The notes under the pieces: model-generated
Databases searched by the model: none
What the model was told of the DNA's origin: nothing
What the model saw: the letters and a program-made list of their open reading frames with translations, nothing else
Program-made: the position numbers and the translations under genes
Origin: Moraxella catarrhalis
Lineage (GTDB): Bacteria > Pseudomonadota > Gammaproteobacteria > Pseudomonadales > Moraxellaceae
Length of the DNA stretch: 56,423 nucleotides
Reading direction: 5' to 3'
Assembly (NCBI RefSeq): GCF_001656295.1
Contig: NZ_LXHE01000026.1
Span: 1-56,423 of the forward strand
In this document: positions 28,060 to 38,824 of the stretch, in pieces
Layout of the letters: every line of letters starts with the position of its first letter
Position numbering within the stretch: position 1 is the stretch's first letter

Positions 28060-30036
28060 TCATGCTTTTTCGAAGGCGACCAATTCATCACCTGCTGCCA
28101 GTTGATCACCTACCCCAAAGAATACTTCTTGGACGATGCCATCGGCAGGTGCTTTGATGGTGTAGGTGATTTTCATGGCTTCAAGTGTGAGTAGGGTTTC
28201 ATCTTTTTTGACGCTTTGACCCTTTTCAACCATGACAGCAGTCACCATGCCTGGCATCATTGCCTTTAGGCCGCCTGCCGCATCGGCATCATCATCTGCA
28301 CCATAATTGACGGCTTTTGGCGCAAACACAAAGGCATTGGCGCGACGAAATAAGGTCAAGTTGCCCTTATGGTGCGCGGTGTCATGATAAAAGGGTACTA
28401 TTTGACGCTTGCCATCGATGATGATTTCAGCGCATGTATTTGATAGCAGCGTGGCGTCTAGATGGATGGTTTCGCCATTAACATGCACTTCATAATCATC
28501 GCATGCCTGTCTCATTTCAATCACTAATGACTGATCGGCATGTTCAAAATCTACAGTTTGCGTCATGACGATATTTGAGCGCCAAAGTGGGCGGTCATGC
28601 CATGGGCTTTTGCTTTGATCAAGCTGCAACAAAAAGCTGATGACGGCTGCCATTGCCACTTCTTCGCTACGCACCTCATCACGCGTGAGCAGTTCGCTTT
28701 CGTTTTTGGCGATCAATCCTGTATCAAGCGTTGCGCTGCTAAACGCTTCTGAGCGCACAATACGATCAAGAAACGCGATATTATTCCCCAAACCGCCGAC
28801 ATGAAAGTTATTCAAGGCATGATGCATCTGCACCAAGCACTGAGTGCGGTCATCGCCATAAGTGATCAGCTTGGCAATCATTGGATCATAAAATGTGCTA
28901 ATCTCATCGCCTTCGATGACACCGCTGTCCACACGAACACGCGCGTTTAGGGCAGGGGGTGATAAATGGGTGATTTTGCCAATGGCAGGTAGGTAGCCAT
29001 CTTCAGGAATCTCAGCATAAATACGCGCTTCCATCGCATGACCTTGGCAGGTGATTTGATCTTGAGATTTTGGTAAAGGCTCTCCTGACGCGACTCGCAA
29101 TTGCCACTCAACCAAATCCACACCAGTCACCATCTCTGTCACAGGATGCTCAACTTGCAGGCGAGTATTCATCTCCATAAAATAGGCAGTGCCGTCTTGC
29201 TCAACAATAAACTCCACCGTACCTGCACCAACATAATTGACCGCGCGCGCCGCATCGATGGCAGCTTGTCGCATGATGGCAAGCTTATCTTCTGAGATAT
29301 TGGGGGCAGGGGCTTCTTCGATGACTTTTTGGTGGCGACGCTGCACTGAGCAGTCGCGCTCATACAGATGCACATAATTGCCATGCGCATCACCAAAAAC
29401 CTGAACTTCGACATGACGCGGATTGATGACATAGCGCTCAATCAATACATCGGTATTGCCAAAGCTTGACTTAGCTTCGGCGCGGCATGAGTCAAGCAGC
29501 TCAACAAAGTCTTCTGATTTTTCGACCAGACGCATACCTTTACCACCGCCACCTGCACTGGCTTTGATAAGCAGTGGATAGCCGATGGTATCTGCTTGCT
29601 GTTTTAGGAAGTCAGCATCTTGATTGGTACCATGATAGCCTGGCGTCAGCGGTACGCCCGCTTTTTCCATCAAGGCTTTTGAAGTTGCTTTTAGCCCCAT
29701 ATCCAAGATGGCAGACACTGGTGGACCGATGAACACAATGCCGTTATCAGCACACGCTTGGGCAAATTGATTATTTTCGGACAAAAAACCATAGCCAGGG
29801 TGAATCGCCTGTGCGCCTGTGGCTTTTGCGGCGTTGATGATCTTATCAATCTGAAGATAGCTTTGGGTAGGTGGGCTGGCACCGATATACACAGCTTCGT
29901 CAGCTTGTTTGACGTGCTGGGCATTTTTATCGGCATCTGAATAGACCGCCACAGTTGAGATGCCCAGTTTTTTTGCGGTAGCGATCACACGGCAGCCAAT
30001 TTCCCCACGGTTAGCGATCAGTATTTTGGTAAACAT
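28060..30036 (-). CDS. liuD: Methylcrotonyl-CoA carboxylase, biotin-containing alpha subunit
   Basis: A 658-residue biotin-dependent carboxylase subunit. Domains: biotin carboxylase N-terminal (KILIANRGEIGCRVI), ATP-grasp with KASAGGGGKGMRLV (about residues 160-173) and the catalytic EMNTRLQVEHPVTE, then a linker and a C-terminal biotinyl domain. The biotin lysine is K622 in LEAMKITYT; the usual methionine after that lysine is isoleucine here. The ATG at 30036 has AAGGA upstream; longer starts run into the liuC gene. Together with LiuB it carboxylates 3-methylcrotonyl-CoA. Confidence 0.93.
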   Translation of the reverse strand: MFTKILIANRGEIGCRVIATAKKLGISTVAVYSDADKNAQHVKQADEAVYIGASPPTQSYLQIDKIINAAKATGAQAIHPGYGFLSENNQFAQACADNGIVFIGPPVSAILDMGLKATSKALMEKAGVPLTPGYHGTNQDADFLKQQADTIGYPLLIKASAGGGGKGMRLVEKSEDFVELLDSCRAEAKSSFGNTDVLIERYVINPRHVEVQVFGDAHGNYVHLYERDCSVQRRHQKVIEEAPAPNISEDKLAIMRQAAIDAARAVNYVGAGTVEFIVEQDGTAYFMEMNTRLQVEHPVTEMVTGVDLVEWQLRVASGEPLPKSQDQITCQGHAMEARIYAEIPEDGYLPAIGKITHLSPPALNARVRVDSGVIEGDEISTFYDPMIAKLITYGDDRTQCLVQMHHALNNFHVGGLGNNIAFLDRIVRSEAFSSATLDTGLIAKNESELLTRDEVRSEEVAMAAVISFLLQLDQSKSPWHDRPLWRSNIVMTQTVDFEHADQSLVIEMRQACDDYEVHVNGETIHLDATLLSNTCAEIIIDGKRQIVPFYHDTAHHKGNLTLFRRANAFVFAPKAVNYGADDDADAAGGLKAMMPGMVTAVMVEKGQSVKKDETLLTLEAMKITYTIKAPADGIVQEVFFGVGDQLAAGDELVAFEKA

Positions 30037-30071
30037 AATTAAAATCCTTCTAAAAATTGATGCGGCATGAT

Positions 30072-30860
30072 TTATTTGGCAATCCAAGCAGGCGAGCGTT
30101 TATTTAAAAAAGCTTGCAGACCTTCTTTGGCTTCGCTGCCTTGGCGGATGGTGGCAATGTGTTTGGCGGTCTCAGTGAGTAGCGCCTCATCCACTGCCTT
30201 TTTGGCAACCATATCAATCAGTGTCTTGGAGTCGGCTTGAGCGTTTGGCGCGCCCTGCAAAATGGCTTGGATGATCTTATCAACAGTGGCATCAAGCTCG
30301 TCAGCTTCACAAACTTCATGCGCAAGTCCGATGTGATAAGCGGTTTGGGCGTCGATACGCTCGGCGGTCAAAAAGTATCGGCGCGCCTGTCTTTCGCCGA
30401 TGGTACGAATGACATAGGGACTGATGGTGGAAGGTGCAAGACCTAAGCGAACCTCGCTGGTGGCAAACTTAGCTTCAGTACTTGCGATGCAGATATCACA
30501 GGTGCTGGCAAGGCCCATGCCGCCGCCGAGTGCTGCGCCATGCACGCGTGCGATGGTGGGTTTAGGCAGGGTAGCTAAGGTTTGTAGCATTTTTGCCAAG
30601 CGTTCAGCGTCCGCGATATTTTCATCCAAATCAGCCTCGCCTGCTTTTTTCATCCAGTTGAGATCTGCGCCTGCCGAAAAGCTCTTGCCGCGACCAGCCA
30701 GCATCACCACACGCACCTCATCATCCGCGCCCAAATCCTCAAACGCGCGTTGTAGCTCGCTGATTACCCCTTCATTAAAAGCATTATGCACCTCGGGACG
30801 ATTAAGCCAAACGGTCGCAACTTGATTTGATTTTTCAATGTGTAAATAATCGTATGACAT
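30072..30860 (-). CDS. liuC: Methylglutaconyl-CoA hydratase (enoyl-CoA hydratase family)
   Basis: A 262-residue crotonase-fold protein. The oxyanion-hole motifs are GRGKSFSAGADLNWMK (about residues 55-70) and HGAALGGGMGLASTCD (about 105-120). Its position between the two carboxylase subunits identifies it as the hydratase converting 3-methylglutaconyl-CoA to HMG-CoA. Confidence 0.92.
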   Translation of the reverse strand: MSYDYLHIEKSNQVATVWLNRPEVHNAFNEGVISELQRAFEDLGADDEVRVVMLAGRGKSFSAGADLNWMKKAGEADLDENIADAERLAKMLQTLATLPKPTIARVHGAALGGGMGLASTCDICIASTEAKFATSEVRLGLAPSTISPYVIRTIGERQARRYFLTAERIDAQTAYHIGLAHEVCEADELDATVDKIIQAILQGAPNAQADSKTLIDMVAKKAVDEALLTETAKHIATIRQGSEAKEGLQAFLNKRSPAWIAK

Positions 30861-30887
30861 GATAAATCCTTTTATATTATTCCAAAA

Positions 30888-32489
30888 TCACATTCTAAAG
30901 ACGCCAAACTTCGTCTCTTCGGTCGGTGCATTCATAGCTGCCATGAGTGATAAAGCAAGCACGCGGCGAGAATCAGCAGGATCAATGACGCCATCGTCCC
31001 AAAGTCTGGCTGAGGCATAATAAGGATGACCTTGGCGCTCATATTGTGTGCGGATGGGTTCTTTGAAAGTCTCTTCTTCTTCCAAAGACCAGCTGCCGCC
31101 TTTGGCTTCTATTTGTTCGCGGCGAATCGTGGAGAGTACACTGGCAGCCTGCTCACCGCCCATGACCGAAATCCGCGAATTTGGCCAAGTCCACATAAAG
31201 CGCGGCGAATAAGCGCGTCCGCACATGCCATAGTTGCCTGCCCCAAACGAGCCGCCGACCACGAGCGTGATTTTGGGCACTTTGGCATTGGCGACTGCCA
31301 TCACCAGCTTGGCGCCATGCTTGGCGATGCCTTCATTTTCATATTGGCGTCCGACCATAAAGCCTGTGATATTTTGAAGGAAAATCAAAGGAATGTTTCG
31401 TTGGCAACAAAGCTCAATAAAATGCGCGCCTTTTTGGGCAGATTCTGAAAATAAAATCCCATTATTAGCAATGATGCCAACATTCATGCCATAGATTTTG
31501 GCAAAGCCTGTGATGAGTGTCGTGCCAAATCGTGCTTTAAACTCATGAAATTCAGAGCCATCCACCAAGCGAGCGATGATTTGCTTGATGTCAAAAGGCT
31601 GTCGGCTGTCTGTTGGGATCACGCCGTACAGCTCTTTGGCATCATATAAAGGTTCGGCAAAGTCGGTGGGCAGTTTTTGCTTATCTTTACCCAGATTGGC
31701 GACGATGTCTCTGGCGATGCTGATGGCGTGCTCGTCATTATCCGCCAAATAGTCTGCCACCCCTGACAAGCGCGTATGCACATCACCGCCGCCTAAGTCT
31801 TCGCTTGAGACCACTTCACCTGTGGCTGCCTTGACCAGCGGTGGACCACCTAAAAAGATCGTCCCTTGGTTGCGCACGATGATCGTCTCATCACTCATGG
31901 CGGGTACATAAGCGCCGCCCGCTGTACAGCTGCCCATGACGACCGCAATTTGGGGAATGCCCATGGCTGACATGGTGGCTTGATTATAAAAAATGCGTCC
32001 AAAGTGCTCTTTATCAGGGAAAACTTGATCTTGTAAGGGTAAAAAAGCGCCCCCAGAATCCACCATATAAATACAGGGCAGATGATTTTCGCGCGCGATT
32101 TCTTGGGCGCGCAGATGTTTTTTGATGGTCAAAGGATAATAGGTGCCACCTTTGACCGTTGCGTCATTTGCCACGATCATACAAGCGATGCCGTTGACCA
32201 AGCCCACGCCTGCGACCATGCTTGCTGATGGGATGTCATCTTCATAGACACCCAAGGCAGCCAATTGACCAATTTCTAAAAAAGCGGTGCCTGTATCGAT
32301 GAGTCTGTCAATGCGCGTCCGAGCCAATAATTTACCGCGCTCAAGATGTTTTTGGCGTGCTGATTCTGAACCGCCCAAACTGACTTTGCCTGAAACTTGC
32401 TTTAAATCATCCACCAGCGCCTGCATCTGAGCAAAATTTTGCTGATAAGATTCGCTGCGCGTGTTGAGTTGATTGCTGATGATGTTCAT
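30888..32489 (-). CDS. liuB: Methylcrotonyl-CoA carboxylase, carboxyltransferase beta subunit
   Basis: A 533-residue carboxyltransferase subunit. The acyl-CoA and biotin-binding region shows [19 protein letters not shown] and [15 protein letters not shown] (about residues 188-202), and the C-terminal domain contains NITGFMVG and [16 protein letters not shown], typical of MCC-beta rather than propionyl-CoA carboxylase. It follows liuA by 150 bases. Confidence 0.95.
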   Translation of the reverse strand: MNIISNQLNTRSESYQQNFAQMQALVDDLKQVSGKVSLGGSESARQKHLERGKLLARTRIDRLIDTGTAFLEIGQLAALGVYEDDIPSASMVAGVGLVNGIACMIVANDATVKGGTYYPLTIKKHLRAQEIARENHLPCIYMVDSGGAFLPLQDQVFPDKEHFGRIFYNQATMSAMGIPQIAVVMGSCTAGGAYVPAMSDETIIVRNQGTIFLGGPPLVKAATGEVVSSEDLGGGDVHTRLSGVADYLADNDEHAISIARDIVANLGKDKQKLPTDFAEPLYDAKELYGVIPTDSRQPFDIKQIIARLVDGSEFHEFKARFGTTLITGFAKIYGMNVGIIANNGILFSESAQKGAHFIELCCQRNIPLIFLQNITGFMVGRQYENEGIAKHGAKLVMAVANAKVPKITLVVGGSFGAGNYGMCGRAYSPRFMWTWPNSRISVMGGEQAASVLSTIRREQIEAKGGSWSLEEEETFKEPIRTQYERQGHPYYASARLWDDGVIDPADSRRVLALSLMAAMNAPTEETKFGVFRM

Positions 32490-32639
32490 AAATCTCCCTT
32501 TTATATAGCAATGCTTTCGACAACATTAAATGATGGTTGGCTATTTTAAAATATGTCTTTTCAATATGTCTTTTAAAGGCTAATAAAAGTGGTTTTGCTT
32601 AAGTCATTTTGAAATAAGCAAAACCAGCTTAAGTAGACC

Positions 32640-33812
32640 TTATGCCGTTTCGCTAAATAGCTCACGACCGATCAGCATACGGCGAATCTCAGATGTGCCT
32701 GCGCCGATTTCGTACAGCTTGGCATCGCGCCATAGACGACCTGTCGGGAATTCGTTGATGTAGCCATTGCCGCCCAAAATTTGAATGGCTTCACCTGCCA
32801 TCCAAGTGGCTTTTTCGGCAGCATATAAAATGGCGCTGGCAGCATCTTTACGCAAGCTGCGGTCATGATCAAGCTTATCGCACGCTTGACCGACAGCATA
32901 CACCAAAGCCTTACAGGCAAGATGGGTTGAGTACATATCGGCAATCTTACCTTGGATCAGCTGAAACTCGCCGATAGATTGCCCAAACTGCTTGCGCTCG
33001 TGGATATAAGGAATCACCACATCCATACACGCATCCATGATGCCCAATGGACCTGCCGATAGCACAGCGCGCTCATAGTCCAAGCCGCTCATCAGTACTT
33101 TGACACCATTACCGACGCCGCCTAAGACATTTTCTTTGGGCACTTGAACATTATCAAAGAAAATCGGATAAGTGTTTGAGCCGCGCATACCAAGCTTATC
33201 TAAGTGCGTGCCGTGGCTAAATCCTGCCATGTCTTTTTCGATCAAAAATGCGGTGATACCCTTAGGACCTGCATTGATATCAGTTTTGGCGTAGACTACC
33301 AAGACATCAGCATCACCACCGTTGGTGATCCACATTTTTGAGCCATTAAGCACATAATGATCGCCTTTGTCTTCGGCTTTTAGCTTCATGCTCACCACAT
33401 CTGAGCCGGCATTTGGTTCGCTCATGGCAAGCGCACCCACATAGTCGCCGCTGATCAGTTTTGGTAGATATTTTTGACGCTGCTCATCATTACCATTACG
33501 GAAAATTTGGTTAACGCATAAATTAGAGTGCGCGCCATAAGACAGACCGACCGCCGCCGAAGCACGAGAGATCTCTTGCATGACGATCATATGTGCCAAG
33601 TAACCCATATTCACGCCGCCGTATTCTTCAGAAACAGTCATGCCAAGCAAGCCCATGTCGCCAAGTTTTTTCCAAAGGTGGGCAGGGAAGTGGTTTTCTT
33701 TGTCAATTTCTTCGGCAAGGGGGGCGATCTCTTTTTGACAAAATGCACGCACCGCATCTTGAAGTGCGACCAAAGTATCATCCAATCCAAAATCTAAGGT
33801 TTTGTAGCTCAT
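32640..33812 (-). CDS. liuA: Isovaleryl-CoA dehydrogenase
   Basis: A 390-residue acyl-CoA dehydrogenase. [19 protein letters not shown] and [20 protein letters not shown] are the FAD and substrate-binding signatures; the C-terminus [19 protein letters not shown] is characteristic. [10 protein letters not shown] and the cluster position indicate isovaleryl-CoA as the substrate. The start at 33812 has AAGGA seven bases upstream; the longer frame would add 30 unrelated residues. It is the first gene of the liuA-B-C-D-E operon. Confidence 0.95.
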   Translation of the reverse strand: MSYKTLDFGLDDTLVALQDAVRAFCQKEIAPLAEEIDKENHFPAHLWKKLGDMGLLGMTVSEEYGGVNMGYLAHMIVMQEISRASAAVGLSYGAHSNLCVNQIFRNGNDEQRQKYLPKLISGDYVGALAMSEPNAGSDVVSMKLKAEDKGDHYVLNGSKMWITNGGDADVLVVYAKTDINAGPKGITAFLIEKDMAGFSHGTHLDKLGMRGSNTYPIFFDNVQVPKENVLGGVGNGVKVLMSGLDYERAVLSAGPLGIMDACMDVVIPYIHERKQFGQSIGEFQLIQGKIADMYSTHLACKALVYAVGQACDKLDHDRSLRKDAASAILYAAEKATWMAGEAIQILGGNGYINEFPTGRLWRDAKLYEIGAGTSEIRRMLIGRELFSETA

Positions 33813-33938
33813 CGTAATTCCTTTTTCAAACGTTTGTAGATCATGCTTGGCACATACAATCAATTCAATTTCATTGGCTTGATGATCTGATACATGCCCC
33901 ATCAGTGATAAATTTTGGGCGGTGCATAAAGATGGCGC

Positions 33939-33962
33939 ATTATATTAGTATGTTTGGCATAC
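33939..33962 (-). promoter_or_regulatory. liuA promoter with candidate operator in the spacer
   Basis: A perfect -10 TATAAT on the minus strand (plus 33939-33944) with the inverted repeat GTATG-N5-CATAC (33948-33962) lying where the spacer between -10 and -35 would be. The -35 region is poor. A repressor bound here would block liuA transcription; the divergent TetR protein is the obvious candidate. The whole divergent region spans 33813-34106. Confidence 0.45.
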
Positions 33963-34106
33963 ATAACTTGCGATTTATGCGATAATATACCCATCCAAGC
34001 GACCCATTTTTGGGTGGCTTGTGAGTATCATACACCCTTTTTTGAAAAAAGTGAATAAAAATTCAAAAAATGGTTTACAAGTCATTTTAAAGTGGTACAA
34101 TGAATC

Positions 34107-34757
34107 ATGACCTACAAAAGATCTGAGCTGATGCAGCACCGCATCGAGCAAAATAAAAAAGCCATTTTTGGGGCGGCCAAACAACTGATCGGCGAAGGTG
34201 GCTTTAAAAATGCCCAAATTACGACCATTGCAGAGACTGCTGGCGTCTCCAATGGTTTGCTTTATCGCTATTTTAAGAACAAAAGCCAGCTGATGATTAA
34301 TGTGCTTAATGAAGTTGCCAGCATAGAGGTTCAGATTTTAAATGACATCGCCGACAGCGATTTAGCGGTGGCAGATAAGCTACATAATGCAGTGCGCGTG
34401 TTTGTCAAGCGTGCGCTCAATGATCCGCACATGGCGTATTCGTTGATGCTTGAGCCTGTGGATGATGCCGAATTTATCCAAGCTCGCATGGTTGTTAAAG
34501 CCAATATCGCAAAACCGATTGAGCGCATTTTACACGAAGGCAAGTGCGCAGGCGTGTTTATGGTCAATGACATTAAAATTGGGGCGCTGTGTATTGTTGG
34601 CGCGATGACGTATTCAGTGATTGAGCCATTAAACGCCAATCAAAATAGCTCGCTTGATACCCCTAATATTACTCAAAATCCAGAAGGGTATCGAGCGTAT
34701 TTTAGCCAAGAAGTTGCTGATTTTTGTTTGAGTTCAGCGAAGGTTTTGGTCACCTAA
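34107..34757 (+). CDS. TetR family transcriptional regulator
   Basis: A 216-residue regulator. The N-terminal helix-turn-helix covers about residues 12-60 (IFGAAKQLIGEGGFKNAQIT...GVSNGLLYRYFKNKSQLM). The remainder is a helical ligand-binding domain with no metal-binding cysteine pattern. It is divergent from the liu operon and upstream of an acyl-CoA ligase, so acyl-CoA sensing control of both units is likely. It stands where many bacteria have the MerR-type LiuR. An internal ATG at codon 9 is an alternative start. Confidence 0.85.
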   Translation: MTYKRSELMQHRIEQNKKAIFGAAKQLIGEGGFKNAQITTIAETAGVSNGLLYRYFKNKSQLMINVLNEVASIEVQILNDIADSDLAVADKLHNAVRVFVKRALNDPHMAYSLMLEPVDDAEFIQARMVVKANIAKPIERILHEGKCAGVFMVNDIKIGALCIVGAMTYSVIEPLNANQNSSLDTPNITQNPEGYRAYFSQEVADFCLSSAKVLVT

Positions 34758-34833
34758 AACCGACTTTTTTAGCAGTATCAAGGAAGTGCTGAGCCGATCA
34801 AAATCGGTGAATAGAGTCAAAGGAGTGTGATTC

Positions 34834-36534
34834 ATGCAAAGATTTAAATCCAGCTATTTGTCAGGCACCAGTAGCCAGCCGCTGATCGGTCAGACCATCG
34901 GTGCGGTTTTTGATGAGGCTTGCCAGCGCTATGCTTACAAAGAAGCGCTGGTCAGCTGCCATCAAAACAAGCGCCTGTCTTATCATGAGCTGCAAGAAAA
35001 AGTTGATGCGCTGGCGTGTCAATTGCTTGAGCTTGGGCTTAAAAAAGGCGAGCGTTTGGGCATCTGGTCGCCGAACTGCTGGGAGTGGACGGTGGCACAG
35101 TTCGCCGCCTTTAAAACCGGCATTATTTTGGTGAATTTAAACCCTTCTTACAAATCTACCGAGCTGATCGAATATGTGCTTAACAAGGTCGGCTGTGAAG
35201 GTTTGATCATCGCAGATGCCTTTAAGACCACAGATTATGAAAAACTGCTTGGCGAGATTGCACCTGAAATCTATGAGCAGACCAATAAGTCTTTGGAATG
35301 TGCACGCCTACCTAAGCTTAAGACAATCATTAAGCTGTCAGAAAATCCTCTACCAAGCTGCTATTCATTTTATGATTTGCTAGATACGCCGACGCGTGAA
35401 CAGATCAATGAGCTGCATATGCTGACCAACTCACTGCAGTTTGACGAAGTCATCAACATTCAGTTCACCTCAGGCACTACAGGTAATCCCAAAGGTACCA
35501 TGCTCACCCATCATAATATCCTGAATAATGGCTATTTTGTGGGCGAAGGCATCCGCATGACCGAAGATGATAAAATCTGTATCGCCGTACCACTGTTTCA
35601 CTGCTTTGGTATGGTGATGGGGAATTTGGCGGCGGTTTCGCATGGGGCGACCATGGTATATCCAAGCTCGGTCTTCAACCCTCAAGACACCTTAAAAGCT
35701 ATTGAAAATGAAGGCTGTACAGCGGCGTATGGCGTACCGACCATCTTTATTAATATGCTTGAGCAAGAAAATTTTGATCAGTTTGATTTATCGACCTTGC
35801 GTACAGGCATCATGGCAGGCTCACCGTGCCCAAAAGAAATCATGACCCGCGTCATGGAGCGTATGTACATGAGCGAGATTACCATTTGCTATGGCATGAC
35901 CGAGACATCGCCTGTCAGCCTACAAAGCCGAGTGGACGATCCGATTGATAAGCGCGTCAGTACTGTGGGTCACATCCATCCGCATGTTGAGATTAAGATT
36001 GTTGATGAAAATGGCAGTATCGTCCCTGTGGGTGCGTTGGGCGAGATTTGTGTGCGCGGCTATTCAGTGATGGTAGGCTACTGGGATGAATCCGAAAAAA
36101 CGCGCGAAGTCATTGATAATCATGGCTGGATGCATACAGGCGATATCGGTAAAGTCGATGACGATGGCTATGTACAAATCAAAGGTCGCATCAAAGACAT
36201 CGTGATCCGCGGCGGTGAAAATTTATTCCCCAAAGAGATTGAAGACTTTTTATACAAGCATTCTGCGGTTGGCGAAGTGCAGGTGGTGGGCGTGCCAGAC
36301 CCTAAATATGGCGAAGAGCTGTGCGCTTGTATTATCCTAAATGAACACGCCACCTGCGACAGCGACACGATTCGCGCATTTTGTAAAGATAAAATTTCGC
36401 ACAACAAAATTCCGCGTTATGTGCAATTTGTCACTGAGTTTCCGATGACTGCCTCTGGCAAAATCCAAAAATTCAAACTCAGAGAGCAGATGTGTGAAGT
36501 GTTGAATCTGTGCACAGATTCTGATTACGAATAA
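34834..36534 (+). CDS. AMP-binding acyl-CoA synthetase
   Basis: A 566-residue adenylate-forming ligase of the FadD/AtuH type. The P-loop is FTSGTTGNPKGTMLTHHN (about residues 210-227), the A5-type motif is ITICYGMTETSPVS, the ATP motif is YVQIKGRIKDIVIRGGEN, and the C-terminal lysine is in ASGKIQKFKLRE. It activates a short or medium-chain carboxylate to its CoA thioester. Next to a leucine/isovalerate operon, isovalerate or another branched acid is a reasonable substrate. GGAG lies 12 bases before the ATG. Confidence 0.88.
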   Translation: MQRFKSSYLSGTSSQPLIGQTIGAVFDEACQRYAYKEALVSCHQNKRLSYHELQEKVDALACQLLELGLKKGERLGIWSPNCWEWTVAQFAAFKTGIILVNLNPSYKSTELIEYVLNKVGCEGLIIADAFKTTDYEKLLGEIAPEIYEQTNKSLECARLPKLKTIIKLSENPLPSCYSFYDLLDTPTREQINELHMLTNSLQFDEVINIQFTSGTTGNPKGTMLTHHNILNNGYFVGEGIRMTEDDKICIAVPLFHCFGMVMGNLAAVSHGATMVYPSSVFNPQDTLKAIENEGCTAAYGVPTIFINMLEQENFDQFDLSTLRTGIMAGSPCPKEIMTRVMERMYMSEITICYGMTETSPVSLQSRVDDPIDKRVSTVGHIHPHVEIKIVDENGSIVPVGALGEICVRGYSVMVGYWDESEKTREVIDNHGWMHTGDIGKVDDDGYVQIKGRIKDIVIRGGENLFPKEIEDFLYKHSAVGEVQVVGVPDPKYGEELCACIILNEHATCDSDTIRAFCKDKISHNKIPRYVQFVTEFPMTASGKIQKFKLREQMCEVLNLCTDSDYE

Positions 36535-36612
36535 TTCATATTAAGTCAAACTCAGCCATATCAAGGCGCTGCTTTGATGGCTGAGTATTTTATCACTCAA
36601 TAGGAAGATATT

Positions 36613-37434
36613 GTGACCGAAAGTTATTACACCCTAAAATCCCGCCAAATCACCGATGATAAAGTGGTGGTGCATTATGATTGCCATATCCATGCCCAAG
36701 GCGCTTGGAACCCAAATGAGCAGCATATGGCGCCTGCTACAGGGCTTTTGACGACCGAGCTTGAAGCGTTCATGCCTAGGCAGGACATGCGCATTGTGCG
36801 TATCAGCCTTGATATTTTTGGCATCATCCATTTTGGTGAATTTACCATCACCACCAAAGTCGTTCGCTCTGGTCGTACCATTGAATTGATCGAATCGACC
36901 TTGCATACACCAGACAAAGTCTGTATCGTTGCTCGAGCATGGCGCTTACAGACTCATGATACCAAGGCGGTTGCAGGGCTTGAAGATGCTGATATCTTAA
37001 AGCCTGATGAGCTGCCTGATTGGGACGGTATGCGCCGCTGGGGCGGGGGATATATCAATACGATCTATACCAAAGCCGATCCCAATAATCGCAGTGGTCA
37101 AGGGATCGTGTGGATTAATACTGATGTGGAGCTGGTGAGTGATCAAGGTCAAGTACTGCCAACTTCAGATTTTGCCCACCTGATGGGTCTGGTTGACACC
37201 GCCAACGGCATTGCGCCCAAGATTTATCAGCCTGATAGCATTGAGTGGGCATTTCCCAATGTGGATTTGCAGATTCATTTGCTCAGAGCCCCTGAGGGGA
37301 GATGGCTTGGGCTTCAGAGCACGCAGCAGATCAGTGAAGATGGCGTGGGTCTTACCAGTAGTGTATTGCATGACGAAAAAGGGGTGTTTGGTCACAGCGA
37401 ACAAATATTAACGGTTCGGCAATTGGTAAAATAA
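36613..37434 (+). CDS. Acyl-CoA thioesterase-like hotdog-fold protein
   Basis: A 273-residue double-hotdog protein. The central segments HMAPATGLLTTELEAFM, VRISLDIFGIIHFGEFTITTKVVRSGRTIELIES and the C-terminal GRWLGLQSTQQISEDGVGLTSSVLHDEKG follow the thioesterase-like superfamily that includes TesB-type proteins. The start is GTG at 36613, preceded by AGGAAG; no better ATG exists upstream. Its place after an acyl-CoA ligase suggests control of acyl-CoA levels, but substrate and activity are not determinable. Confidence 0.75.
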   Translation: MTESYYTLKSRQITDDKVVVHYDCHIHAQGAWNPNEQHMAPATGLLTTELEAFMPRQDMRIVRISLDIFGIIHFGEFTITTKVVRSGRTIELIESTLHTPDKVCIVARAWRLQTHDTKAVAGLEDADILKPDELPDWDGMRRWGGGYINTIYTKADPNNRSGQGIVWINTDVELVSDQGQVLPTSDFAHLMGLVDTANGIAPKIYQPDSIEWAFPNVDLQIHLLRAPEGRWLGLQSTQQISEDGVGLTSSVLHDEKGVFGHSEQILTVRQLVK

Positions 37435-37497
37435 ATCGCCAAATTGCCTGACGCATTTATTTATGGAAAATCGTCACATGGACAAGGAGAGATGTGT

Positions 37498-38813
37498 ATG
37501 ACGAATATCAGTTATCAGGCGCAAGAGGTCGATCACGCAGACACGGTTAATGTCAATGACGTAATTGATAACGCAACGTTTAAGCCATTTCATTGGCAAG
37601 TGCTGTTTTGGTGTTTATTGGTCATTATTTTTTGATGGCTATGATTTGGTGATCTATGGGGTGGCGTTGCCATTATTGATGGAGCAGTGGTCGCTCACTC
37701 CCACTGAAGCAGGTATGCTGGCAAGTTCAGCATTGGCAGGAATGATGTTTGGTGCGATGTTCTTTGGTACTTTAGCTGACCGCATCGGACGTAAAAAGTC
37801 ATCATGATCTGTACGGCATTTTTTAGTGGATTTACTTTTTGGGTGCATTTGCACCGTCGCCAACTGAGTTTGCGATTTTAAGATTTTTGGCAGGCTTGGG
37901 CATTGGCGGTGTGATGCCAAACTTAGTCGCCTTGACCTCAGAGTATGCTCCCAAAAAATCGCGTGCCACCATGGTTTCGATCATGTTTAGTGGCTATGCT
38001 GTTGGCGGTATCATCTCGGCATTATTAGGCTCTTTTTTGGTCAAGGACTATGGCTGGGAGATCATGTTCTATCTGGCAGGTATTCCGCTGGTGGGCTTTC
38101 CGATCATTTGGAGATATTTACCAGAGTCACTAACTTACTTGGTAAAAGATAACCAAATGGGCAGAGCACGCCATATCGTGAAAAAGCTGGCGCCCAATGT
38201 ACCGATTACGGATAACACTCAGCTTGTTCTAAATGAAGCTGCGCCTGTCACCAAAGGGTCGGGCAGTCAGTCATCATTCAAAATGCTATTCACTGAAGGT
38301 CGTGCGTTTGGGACATTCATGTTTTGGATTGCATTTTTTATGTGCTTGCTCATGACTTATACTTTGTCAAGCTGGCTACCAAAACTGATGCTATCGGCAG
38401 GTTATTCATTGGGCGCAAGTATTTTGTTCTTGTTTGCTTTAAATGTCGGCGCGATGATCGGCGCGATTGGCGGTGGTATTTTGGCTGATAAATTCCACTT
38501 AAAACCTGTCATCGTGACCATGTGTGCCTTGGCTACGCTTTCTATCTCTGCGCTGGCGACCAACTCACCTCCGATCATTCTATACTCGCTGGTGGCTGTG
38601 GCAGGCGCGACGACGATTGGCACTTCCATTTTGTTATATAGCTACTTGGCGCAGTTTTATCCGCTTAATATTCGCACGACAGGGATTGGGTGTGCCTCAG
38701 CGGTGAGCCGCATCGGTGCCATTGTCGGTCCGATTCCCACAGGTATGCTATTGGCAATCGGTATTCCTGCTTTGATCGCTACCTTGGCGATGGCAGTCCT
38801 AAAACGCGCTTAA
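37498..38813 (+). pseudogene. Aromatic-acid:H+ symporter-type MFS transporter, three frameshifts
   Basis: One MFS gene of about 435 codons split over three frames. It starts at 37498 (MTNISYQAQ) with AAGGAG upstream. The family motif FDGYDLVIYGVALPLLM and LADRIGRKK (the A-motif) mark it as AAHS (BenK/PcaK-like). Frameshifts: an extra T in the run near 37627-37632 before FDGYD; a missing A in the AAAAA run near 37792 after GRKK; and a missing T in the run near 37832 before LGAFAPSPTEF. The C-terminal 320 residues (from 37839) are intact. All three lesions are one-base homopolymer changes. If real, the transporter is dead; if they are base-calling errors, it is intact. Confidence 0.85.
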
Positions 38814-38824
38814 TCAGATCATTC

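Noticed and set aside
37498-38813. Insertion element or large deletion as cause of the broken MFS gene
   Set aside because: The parts are contiguous; only single-base changes in homopolymers separate the frames.
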